Shown: piece after piece, positions 56,915 through 64,000 of the stretch
How the letters are laid out: each line of letters starts with the position of its first letter
How positions within the stretch are numbered: position 1 is the stretch's first letter
Origin: Candidatus Poseidoniaceae archaeon
GTDB lineage: Archaea > Thermoplasmatota > Poseidoniia > Poseidoniales > Poseidoniaceae
Direction of reading: 5' to 3'
Assembly (NCBI GenBank): GCA_949372645.1
Contig: CASIAP010000010.1
Coordinates: 86,404 to 150,403 of the forward strand
Length of the DNA: 64,000 nt
Notes under the pieces: model-generated
What the model was told of the DNA's origin: nothing
Databases searched by the model: none
What the model saw: the letters and a program-made list of their open reading frames with translations, nothing else
Position numbers and translations under genes: made by a program

Positions 56915-59900
56915 ATGAATCAAAATCGGATTTCAACGGTGATCGTGCTTTCACTCCTTATTCTCTCTCAATCCAGCACTCTCTTTTTGGCCAGTGCAAA
57001 CGGGCAAGGAGGGACAATTAATCTCTTCTCAGGCGGCTCTGCCTCACTTTCTCTCTCTTTAACCGCTAACCAACTCGACACAAATCATTCGATCGAAGTT
57101 CCCCGGAACGTGACATTTGAATCGGGCCAATTCACTATTCACGCAATGGATGAATTAGCCACTCCAGGCCAAGTTTCTCTCGACATTGGGCAAGATGGAA
57201 TCACTGAATGGGAATTTAGCGGTCTTGGCTTTGGAGACTTAGGCCATCAAAACACCTTTACCAATAACATGTCTTCACAATCCATTTTTTCGAACGGTTC
57301 CGCACAATCAGCTGAATTTCTATTACCACACGATTCTACAATCAAAAACGCAATAATGAGCACGACATTCACTCCTCAAGTTCCCGCTGGATTGTTCGAA
57401 ATTGATAACCTTTTGACGTATGAAGTTGGAGACCTTGACAACGACACTCGCCACGAAATAGTCGTCAAAGCTAATGTAAACATCTCAGGCATTCCTGTAG
57501 GGCCTGCATTGGGCACTCTTGATTGGAATACAACATCCGGCATCACTCTTTCATCCTGGGTCCCGACATGTGGTGCTGGAGGCGATATCACCGTAGTCGA
57601 TGTGAATGGTGATAATTTTAGCGATGTGATTTCAATTGCCCCCGATAATGATAGCGTATGTTTCCATCAAACAAGCCCAGTAAATGGGACCTTGAGTTCT
57701 GGGATGCCAATTAACCTTTCAGCCGACTTGATATCTGCCAGTGTAGGCGACATCAATGGCGATGGATATGCCGATATCTTATCGATTCATCAAGGTGGAA
57801 TCGTATCTTTACGCCTTTACAATGATAAGTTGAGTACTTTTGATGAGAACAGTACCTTGGTAGTTAATTCGAATGGTACAATTTTTCCAGCCATGTTGGC
57901 AAATCTCTATGCTGGGCATTTGAATGGGACGCTGGGACCTTTCTCAGCAGTCGTGACGGACAATTCAGGTCATTCAAGTCATATTCAATGGGTGAATAAC
58001 GCCCTAACTACGGCAGTGGACACATTCGATGGACTTGGTTCTGAAGTGATTGGAGGTGACATTGATCAAGATGGCGACATCGACTTTTTGTCCTCAACTC
58101 AGCTAGGTGTCGTCATTGCTGAAAATACAGGATCGACCTGGACGACAACTACAGTGATTGCATCACTGAATCTTGTTAATGGCACAATTGCAGACTATAA
58201 CGGCGATGGCAACCTTTCTCTCATCGCCCCCCAATTCGCTTCGAGTGATGGAAGTTCTCAAACTCTGGAAGGAAACCTTACTCTGTATAATATTACGACT
58301 ACTTCTATCTCAGTGACCCAAACAATTCTCGAACCATGGTCGCACCCAACCAATTCAATATTTGCAGACATAGATGCTGATGGCCTACCGGAACACATTG
58401 TTTCTGCTGGTGAAGGAAACACCTTTGGTTTGTTTATTGGATCATGGAATTCAATCGGCATGGACATAGACCAAAACGGTCAAAATGATTTATTCGCATC
58501 TGGGTATGCCGGAAATGGGCAGAATGGGACCCCCCCCCTTCAATTTCAAGATCCGAATGGAGAACTAAAGAATCTCCTCTCCCCATTGACTTTCAATCCC
58601 TCGTATACATTACACAGTTTCGGCATCAAAATGAACCATTTCGCCTATGATTTTACCAGTTCAGGATATGGTGACTTCAATATTACGAGCATGGACATTG
58701 GGTATGACTTTGCATTCCTTGTTGAAAGCAATCTCTTTGGAGGAGTTATTGCCGATGCCATCAATCAACAGCAAACAGCAGGGAATGGAGTAATTAGTAT
58801 TGTCTTGCCATTCCTCTCAACGAAAAGTGGTACATTGCCAATTTCTAATCTCCAAGCAGATTATATTCCCGGCGCGCCGAATTTGGATTCACTACCAGAC
58901 CCTATCTTGAAAATAGACTCACTTACTTCCGAGGCCCTTGTGTTCTCATGGCAAGATGAAACTGATTTCGGAATAGAGTTGATTTCCTTTGAAATCTTCA
59001 AAGCGAATGGTAGTGACCCGTTTGATCTCAATACCCCCTCCACTATCTCTCTGTTTAATTCATCATTAGATGCCGATATTTCCCCCGGGCAGATGTATCG
59101 CTACGCCGTTCGCTCGCTGCATTCATATGGAGTGAGGGGCAATCTCTCTGCAACCCTTTCAATCACCGTACCCTTCCCTTCCCCCCCTCTAGCGGTTCAA
59201 GGCCTCAATGTCATCGATACTGCAAATGATAATGGCAGTTCGCTTAGTGTCACATGGAATGCTTCACTCGACTCTATTTCAGGATACAACCTTTTTGTCA
59301 ACACTGAGGAAATCACGACACTCCAATCTTTGACTTCAGTTGCTACCTTTGCACCGTTCACAAATCAACTCACCACGAATATTACTGTGGATGGTAATGG
59401 AAATACATTGGTTGATCGGACCGATTACTGGGTCGCTGTCGTGGCCTACGATTCCTTCGGAAACCTCTCAACAAACTTCTCCTCCTTTGGACCAGTACAA
59501 TCACAAAACAATTCTCTCCGATCAAGCGTTATTACCTTTGAAATGTCTTCAAGCGGATTTTTGAACGCGAGTTGGTTTGAACTGAGCGCATTGGATTCTT
59601 TAACCCTGAACCTCACTCTTTCGAGCGCAGGAGAAGGTATCCCGTCTCAAGATTTAATCCTCCATTTCATTGCTCTCGATTATGATCATACCCTCACTGG
59701 TACGACTGATGGAAATGGTGTTTGGTCTGCTGTCCAAGTCGAAGACTTGACGGATTTATCAGCAACTTTTTCTGACTTTATAGGCACCGTTTCTATTGTA
59801 GCGGAATACAGTGGAACAACCGGCACTCCTACTCTTCAGCCAACAGAGATGAGCACTGCGACCTTGAATGGAATGGGCGTCTTGCGCGCAACAACATCCA

Positions 59901-61186
59901 CCTCTTCAGAATCGATTGAACTCGACGAATCCCAACAATTCTCGATTGCTGCATCCATTACTCCCGAACTCCCTACACAGATCGCGCGACTTGCTAACGT
60001 TGTATATGATTGGGAACTTTTGAATTCAGCAGGAACTCTCTCGGACTCCGGTACTGTCGAAATTAAAGGCGGAGAAATCACACTTGACGGAACCGCCTCT
60101 TCAGGCGACGAGCTGACGTTCTGGCCTTCAGCTAACCAACCATGGTTTTCACCAACACCAGATACGTTTAGTTTCACTTTCCACAACTCTTTGAGTAATG
60201 AAACGGGTAACGAAACCGGTAATGAAACGGGTAATGAAACGGGTAATGAAACCAATCAACCAACATTCCCAGATGTGACGCTTGCTGGTTCCCTTTCTTG
60301 CCAAGTAATAACGTATGCATGGGAGCAAAACTCTTCCGACGCACCGTTGACATGCACCATCACCAACCCAAATCCCTTTGAGGTTCAAATTGCCTTTAGC
60401 TGGGCAGTCATTCCGGCTACACCTCCGCCACTTTCTTTTGAGCCCGACCCTCTGCCCAGTTCGGGGCCAATCCTTACAATGAACGCCAATGAAACGCTCG
60501 AGGTCACGTTTACTCCAATACGAAACGGCCCATCCGATGGATTGTTCCCAGGTCTACAAGGAGTCGGTTATGTGTTAACACTCACTTGCATGGATGACGG
60601 CACAGATCGCTGCTCAGCAATGACGACGCCTTCCGCCACAACCGAGGGTGAAATCCAATGGACGCTTGCAGCCCAACTGGAAGTGGATGAGCCAATTGAC
60701 ACCGATCCTACAGAAACCAAGGGTGGTTCTGGCGCACTGATTGGTGGAATCATTGCGGTACTGGTTCTTGGCGGCTTAGGTGCCGCCTTTGTCTTACTAC
60801 GAACTCGAACAGATGAAGACGATTGGTCTGAACAATTTGATGATGAACAAGAATTCGAAGACGACAGCACCCCCGCTCCAATTACTAAACCAAATCGCAG
60901 TTTAGATGAAATCAAATCGGAAGGTGGTCAGATTTCGGACGAAGAACCTCCCGAAGAACGTCGCTCTTCACTCTTTGATGAAGTTGATGGCCGTGGTGAA
61001 ATCGAAGACTTTGACACTCATGAAGATGAGATTGAAGAAGTTGAAGCAGAAGTTGAACAAGAATCAGCGTCTGAAGGCGATGGAATAACGGTCGATGAAG
61101 AAGGAACTGAATGGTGGGAAGACGAAGAGGGCGTTTGGTGGTACCGTGAAGACGGTTGGGAAGATTGGGCAGTCTGGGAAGATTAA
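56915..61186 (+). CDS. Large surface protein: VCBS/FG-GAP propeller, fibronectin-like domains, GNET repeat, TM and acidic Trp-rich tail
   Basis: 1,423 residues. The signal peptide is STVIVLSLLILSQSSTLFLASANG. Residues about 170-520 show FG-GAP/VCBS repeats (DINGDGYADILSIHQGG, DIDQDGDIDFLSS, DIDADGLPEHIVSA), a beta-propeller with Ca loops. Residues 650-880 hold fibronectin-type segments (LVFSWQDETDFGIELISFEIF). At about 1,094-1,112 is (GNET)n, followed by a domain with paired cysteines. A TM helix (GALIGGIIAVLVLGGLGAAFVLL) lies near 1,270-1,295. The cytosolic tail is acidic and ends WWEDEEGVWWYREDGWED. It is probably an adhesin or receptor-like stalk. Confidence 0.87.
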   Translation: MNQNRISTVIVLSLLILSQSSTLFLASANGQGGTINLFSGGSASLSLSLTANQLDTNHSIEVPRNVTFESGQFTIHAMDELATPGQVSLDIGQDGITEWEFSGLGFGDLGHQNTFTNNMSSQSIFSNGSAQSAEFLLPHDSTIKNAIMSTTFTPQVPAGLFEIDNLLTYEVGDLDNDTRHEIVVKANVNISGIPVGPALGTLDWNTTSGITLSSWVPTCGAGGDITVVDVNGDNFSDVISIAPDNDSVCFHQTSPVNGTLSSGMPINLSADLISASVGDINGDGYADILSIHQGGIVSLRLYNDKLSTFDENSTLVVNSNGTIFPAMLANLYAGHLNGTLGPFSAVVTDNSGHSSHIQWVNNALTTAVDTFDGLGSEVIGGDIDQDGDIDFLSSTQLGVVIAENTGSTWTTTTVIASLNLVNGTIADYNGDGNLSLIAPQFASSDGSSQTLEGNLTLYNITTTSISVTQTILEPWSHPTNSIFADIDADGLPEHIVSAGEGNTFGLFIGSWNSIGMDIDQNGQNDLFASGYAGNGQNGTPPLQFQDPNGELKNLLSPLTFNPSYTLHSFGIKMNHFAYDFTSSGYGDFNITSMDIGYDFAFLVESNLFGGVIADAINQQQTAGNGVISIVLPFLSTKSGTLPISNLQADYIPGAPNLDSLPDPILKIDSLTSEALVFSWQDETDFGIELISFEIFKANGSDPFDLNTPSTISLFNSSLDADISPGQMYRYAVRSLHSYGVRGNLSATLSITVPFPSPPLAVQGLNVIDTANDNGSSLSVTWNASLDSISGYNLFVNTEEITTLQSLTSVATFAPFTNQLTTNITVDGNGNTLVDRTDYWVAVVAYDSFGNLSTNFSSFGPVQSQNNSLRSSVITFEMSSSGFLNASWFELSALDSLTLNLTLSSAGEGIPSQDLILHFIALDYDHTLTGTTDGNGVWSAVQVEDLTDLSATFSDFIGTVSIVAEYSGTTGTPTLQPTEMSTATLNGMGVLRATTSTSSESIELDESQQFSIAASITPELPTQIARLANVVYDWELLNSAGTLSDSGTVEIKGGEITLDGTASSGDELTFWPSANQPWFSPTPDTFSFTFHNSLSNETGNETGNETGNETGNETNQPTFPDVTLAGSLSCQVITYAWEQNSSDAPLTCTITNPNPFEVQIAFSWAVIPATPPPLSFEPDPLPSSGPILTMNANETLEVTFTPIRNGPSDGLFPGLQGVGYVLTLTCMDDGTDRCSAMTTPSATTEGEIQWTLAAQLEVDEPIDTDPTETKGGSGALIGGIIAVLVLGGLGAAFVLLRTRTDEDDWSEQFDDEQEFEDDSTPAPITKPNRSLDEIKSEGGQISDEEPPEERRSSLFDEVDGRGEIEDFDTHEDEIEEVEAEVEQESASEGDGITVDEEGTEWWEDEEGVWWYREDGWEDWAVWED
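60197..60252 (+). repeat. GGTAATGAAACG 12-bp tandem repeat encoding NETG sequons
   Basis: Five near-identical 12-base units (GGTAACGAAACC, GGTAATGAAACG and variants) encode GNET repeats, each carrying an N-x-T glycosylation sequon. They lie between two extracellular domains. The small base differences between units suggest recent slippage expansion. Confidence 0.88.
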
Positions 61187-61241
61187 CCCTACCGCATGAC
61201 TTTTCATTGACTGGCATCACGCTCAATTAAGGGGGCATGAC

Positions 61242-62012
61242 ATGGAACACGAATTCAAAGGATATGCTCTGGTTCTTCAAGACGGTGCAGACCCTCGAAC
61301 AACAGGTGGCGTTGCTGTTGCTGGATTTACAACAGCGGGTATGGTTGGCGTGATTGCCGCATCCCATATCATTCAAACACTCAAGCTCAAGCAATTAGGT
61401 ACGGTGCTAAATGCAACATTCCCCGCAGTGGCCCTGATTCACAATGAGGTGCCAAAGCACCCGGTTCGAGTGTACCAAGGTGATGGCATTGGCGTATTCA
61501 CCTCAGAAATACAATTCAAAGATGAACAAGACATCATGTTTGCATCTACTGTTTTGGAATGGTTCACACGTGGTGGTTTTGACCGACTCATTATCATCGA
61601 TGGACTGGTTCAATCCAGTAAGGATGCCTCCTCTGGTAATTTGTTCGGTGTCGGCTCGTCGCAATTGGCACGAGACCGTCTTCACCGCGCTGGTATCGAG
61701 CCAATCCAGCAAGGTATTGTTGCCGGTATTACTGGCTTTCTTCTTGGAGAAGGCGATCGTCTTGGAATCGATGTGACCGCTTTACTCGCAGAGGCCAGTC
61801 CAATGTACCCAGATGCACGAGCCGCTGCTTTAGCGGTTGAAGCCGTTGCCGAGTTGACAGGTATTGAAATCCCTCTTAGTGAATTGCTTGAAAATGCTCA
61901 AGATATTGAAGACAGTGTTCGAGAAGTCATTGAAAACACTCAGACACTCTTGCCGGGGCCTGAAACTCAAACGTTCACATCAGAACAAGATACTGACCCT
62001 TCATTCGGCTAA
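61242..62012 (+). CDS. PAC2-family protein (second copy)
   Basis: 256 residues of the PAC2/proteasome assembly chaperone-like family. It has AVAGFTTAGMVGVIAASHII, then LNATFPAVALIHNEVPKHPVRVY, LIIIDGLVQSSKD, LFGVGSSQLARDRL, GIVAGITGFLLGEGDRLGIDVTALLAEAS, MYPDARAAALAVEAVAELTGIEI. Archaeal members are suspected to act in proteasome assembly. It shares the order of motifs with the 47411-48208 gene but is clearly diverged. Ribosome binding site TTAAGGGGG precedes ATG 61242. It overlaps the convergent Trm1 gene by 12 bases. Confidence 0.87.
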   Translation: MEHEFKGYALVLQDGADPRTTGGVAVAGFTTAGMVGVIAASHIIQTLKLKQLGTVLNATFPAVALIHNEVPKHPVRVYQGDGIGVFTSEIQFKDEQDIMFASTVLEWFTRGGFDRLIIIDGLVQSSKDASSGNLFGVGSSQLARDRLHRAGIEPIQQGIVAGITGFLLGEGDRLGIDVTALLAEASPMYPDARAAALAVEAVAELTGIEIPLSELLENAQDIEDSVREVIENTQTLLPGPETQTFTSEQDTDPSFG

Positions 62013-63365
62013 AGGGGAATTCTTCCTCACGTGTTGCAAAACCGTTTCGAACGGAGCATCTGTAACCAGTAACGGTTCCAAATCTGGCAATCGTGCAGCA
62101 CAGTGCCCATCTGCGAGAATACTTGCAATTAATTTCTCAAGTTTCGGCGCCCCACCGATACCAGCCCAACGCGGTAATGAATCCAGATTCAGCAGCAAAT
62201 GTTCACGGCTCATGAGGTCAGCTGCTTCGGAAATATACCGTACACTGCGCCTTAGTTCTCGAGTTGAATATTCAACATCATCGGCACTCCATTCGAGCCC
62301 TGCCGTTTTCATTCCTTCAATTTCTTCCGGTGAAGCTTGGCACAGTTCAAGCACCTTTTCTTCAGTCATACGACTTGCAACATCTTTGTCCCACAAAGGC
62401 CCAACCCATAACGGGCCGCTTGCACGCTTGACTTGTTCTGGAGTTGGATGTCGAACAAATCTGTACGGTACATCCTCTTCTCGAACTCTCCATCCGATCA
62501 TGTCACCAATTTTACTCGCCTTTTCCCGACTTGTTTTGACTAAACAAGAAATTCGAACATGGTGGCCATCAAAGAGGGCCATCAACGGTGTAATGGATTT
62601 GTCCAAGCGTGCAGCACTGGTGGCAACCGTTGCAAGAAGCAGACGTACAGCATCATCATGTGCATAGACATCGACGATTCCTTTCGCTCCATACCGTCGA
62701 GCTTGACTGGATGCAGATGAACCGGTGAGGGCTGCAGTATCTGTTGCTGTGATTTCCAAAACGCCAGTTCTGGACAACCCTTGGAGGGCAGCGTCAAGAA
62801 ATTGAACTGGTGAGCCGAAAGGGTCGAGGTCAATCCATTGATATCCGTTTTCCATCATTGCAATACGTGCATCGATGTTTCGAAAATCCAATCCATTGAC
62901 AAAACGTTGCTCTGAATTCTTTCCGTAACGGTCATCTTCAGGCTCATGTTCAATGTTTTGAACTGGTGGGTGTGTCGAATGTGATATTTTGGCCCAGTCT
63001 AACGCAAACTGATCTAAATCGTTAGCCGTTATTCTCAAACGTTGTTGAACATGAGCAGGGATTTCATTCCTCCATCGACGAATTCGAACCCCAGTTGCAC
63101 ACAATGCATCTAATGCCCGAATCGTTTGGTCGGGACGTACTAACCAATCATGCTCAAGTGCGTCGTTGAGTAACAGTATGCTACGGGTTCGGGCTGGAGC
63201 CATAGCTGGATTGAGAAAACCGGGGCCAGTCCTTTTTGCTGGCCCTCTTGGCATATGCGTTGGACGAGTTTGTTCAGCCAACAAGTGTACCAAAGTTCGG
63301 CCTTCAAGCCATATTTGGCCAGGCCAACCATCTGGGCCTAAGTCCCCATTTGCGCCTTCGGCCAT
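62001..63365 (-). CDS. trm1: tRNA (guanine26-N2)-dimethyltransferase
   Basis: A 454-residue Trm1 enzyme that dimethylates G26 of tRNA using SAM. Landmarks are FLNPAMAPARTRSILLL, the SAM-binding RALDALCATGVRIRRW, ITANDLDQFALDWAK, the catalytic IDLDPFGSPVQFLDAAL, LEITATDTAALTG and a C-terminal domain with SCLVKTSR and GPLWVGPLWD. The N-terminus is longer than usual because the enzyme starts with MAEGANGDLGPDGWPGQIW. The ATG 63365 start fits. Convergent overlap with the PAC2 gene is 12 bases; it diverges from the CD36-like gene over 134 bases. Confidence 0.94.
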   Translation of the reverse strand: MAEGANGDLGPDGWPGQIWLEGRTLVHLLAEQTRPTHMPRGPAKRTGPGFLNPAMAPARTRSILLLNDALEHDWLVRPDQTIRALDALCATGVRIRRWRNEIPAHVQQRLRITANDLDQFALDWAKISHSTHPPVQNIEHEPEDDRYGKNSEQRFVNGLDFRNIDARIAMMENGYQWIDLDPFGSPVQFLDAALQGLSRTGVLEITATDTAALTGSSASSQARRYGAKGIVDVYAHDDAVRLLLATVATSAARLDKSITPLMALFDGHHVRISCLVKTSREKASKIGDMIGWRVREEDVPYRFVRHPTPEQVKRASGPLWVGPLWDKDVASRMTEEKVLELCQASPEEIEGMKTAGLEWSADDVEYSTRELRRSVRYISEAADLMSREHLLLNLDSLPRWAGIGGAPKLEKLIASILADGHCAARLPDLEPLLVTDAPFETVLQHVRKNSPLAE

Positions 63366-63499
63366 GTGGGTGGGTTGAACTGCTCATTCAAGACCGCACC
63401 GCTTGTTTAGTACGGCGTTGTGCAAATGGTTCCATTCTTGCACTTTAGTGTTGTAAACTACACCAACTGTTATGTGCTATGAGAATCGGTTGAGACTTT

Positions 63500-64000
63500 A
63501 TGTCAATGATGACGACTAAAACGATGCTTGCTGCAGGACTTGTATGCTTACTTCTGAGCGGTGGGCTTTCCGTGCTCTCTACAGGTGCCGTAGAAGACGC
63601 AGTAATTGAAGCAACAAAGACCACACCATTAGATAACATTTGTTCCGACGATGATTGTACAGAATTTGAAGAAGACTGGGTGACCTCGACAACTGACCGA
63701 GACTTCTATGGATGGACGGTAACCAATGCAGCAGAAGTTGCAAACGGTAGTGCCCCAACTCATAAAATGATTGGACCGGTCACCTACACCATCACTTCTG
63801 ACCGAACCTTTACTTCTCACAATTCAACCGCTGGAACAGTCACCTATCATGAGAACACATCCTATGCATGCTCTGTTGATACTGATACTCCTTGTGACGT
63901 TCAAATCACACAACTCAACATCGGTTTCACCCCTCAAGTTATTGGAGCAACCGGACTTGCTATTGATGGAATCATGGAATTGACCAAAGTTGGCTTCTCA
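63500..64000 (+). CDS. Exported protein with CD36-like ectodomain, partial (runs off right edge)
   Basis: The frame from ATG 63500 stays open for 167 codons to the end of the window; the ORF track omits it because no stop is present. The N-terminal hydrophobic segment (TMLAAGLVCLLLSGGLSVLSTG) is a signal or anchor. After two cysteine-rich steps (ICSDDDCTE) it reads DRDFYGWTVTNAAEVANGSAPTHKMIGPVTYTITSDR. This matches the CD36/LIMP-2 opening pattern (F-x-N-x-T-N-x-x-E-V-x-x-G-x-x-P-x-x-x-x-x-G-P-x-x-Y). Sequons suggest surface exposure. Identification rests on one visible motif, so it is tentative. Other secreted families could share it. Confidence 0.65.
   Translation, partial: MSMMTTKTMLAAGLVCLLLSGGLSVLSTGAVEDAVIEATKTTPLDNICSDDDCTEFEEDWVTSTTDRDFYGWTVTNAAEVANGSAPTHKMIGPVTYTITSDRTFTSHNSTAGTVTYHENTSYACSVDTDTPCDVQITQLNIGFTPQVIGATGLAIDGIMELTKVGFS

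Noticed and set aside
61864-62667. 267-codon + strand ORF
   Set aside because: Most of it is antisense to Trm1, which has clear motifs. It lies in a low-stop frame and has no recognisable domain.

Overview
The window looks like a piece of an uncultured marine euryarchaeal chromosome, most likely Marine Group II (Candidatus Poseidoniales) or a close relative. Archaeal markers seen in the sequence are a thermosome subunit, archaeal DnaG primase, the L18e-L13-S9-RpoN operon followed by tRNA-Pro, Trm1, two PAC2-family proteins and an archaeal PIN-ATPase-KH protein. Bacterial-style genes are mixed in (NAD-dependent DNA ligase LigA, PurH, PurN, DUF454), as is common in planktonic Euryarchaeota. Very large secreted proteins with a C-terminal membrane anchor and tryptophan-rich tails (GWTEAQWN...) also fit this lineage. 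The lineage call is inference from gene content; no rRNA gene is present. Coding density is very high. Six convergent gene pairs overlap at their stop codons. Several genes have a strong GGAGGTG-like ribosome binding site.

Layout. 1-5750: the C-terminal part of a PIN-ATPase-KH protein, a divergent thermosome subunit, purH, a small DUF6356-like protein, a DUF454 membrane protein and purN. 5722-7620 (minus): a MobA-like nucleotidyltransferase, a small helical protein, a HEAT-like protein and a TerB-like protein. 7791-16133: dnaG, a proline-rich membrane protein, a 920-residue coiled-coil protein (minus), a large TPR protein and a DUF4190-like membrane protein. 16135-20276: a HmuY-like exported protein, a frameshifted sorbosone/glucose dehydrogenase-like protein, a PLP aminotransferase, tRNA-Cys and a GNAT acetyltransferase.

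20277-31460 is the most unusual part. It holds a 454-base leader region, a secreted protein with thrombospondin-type-3-like acidic repeats and a long pure Gly-Gln repeat, a perfect 14-bp UUCG hairpin, a small coiled-coil protein, and a 2,629-residue surface protein with TSP3-like repeats, Ig-like domains, a TM helix and a DUF4129-like cytosolic tail. 31612-33190 is the ribosomal protein operon with a structured leader.

33283-43073: a beta-helix surface protein, a membrane protein, a PPC/DUF296 protein, ligA, and a convergent DNA methyltransferase / PD-(D/E)xK-like pair that looks like a compact restriction-modification system. 43181-47425: an operon of two exported proteins with non-standard CxCH and CxxxCH motifs and a four-helix membrane protein, possibly a redox module. 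47411-56750: PAC2 protein, Cas4/RecB-like Fe-S nuclease, zinc-ribbon membrane protein, DnaQ-like exonuclease, PKD lipoprotein, small unknowns, HAD hydrolase, tRNA-Arg, hotdog thioesterase, pentapeptide-repeat protein and a winged-helix-like protein. 56915-64000: a VCBS/fibronectin-type surface protein with a GNET sequon repeat, a second PAC2 protein, Trm1, and the start of an exported protein whose visible part resembles the CD36 ectodomain.

Housekeeping functions cover purine synthesis (PurH and PurN both use 10-formyl-THF), replication and repair (DnaG, LigA, DnaQ-like), translation and tRNA modification. The rest is dominated by cell-surface proteins. No CRISPR array, insertion sequence or prophage was seen.
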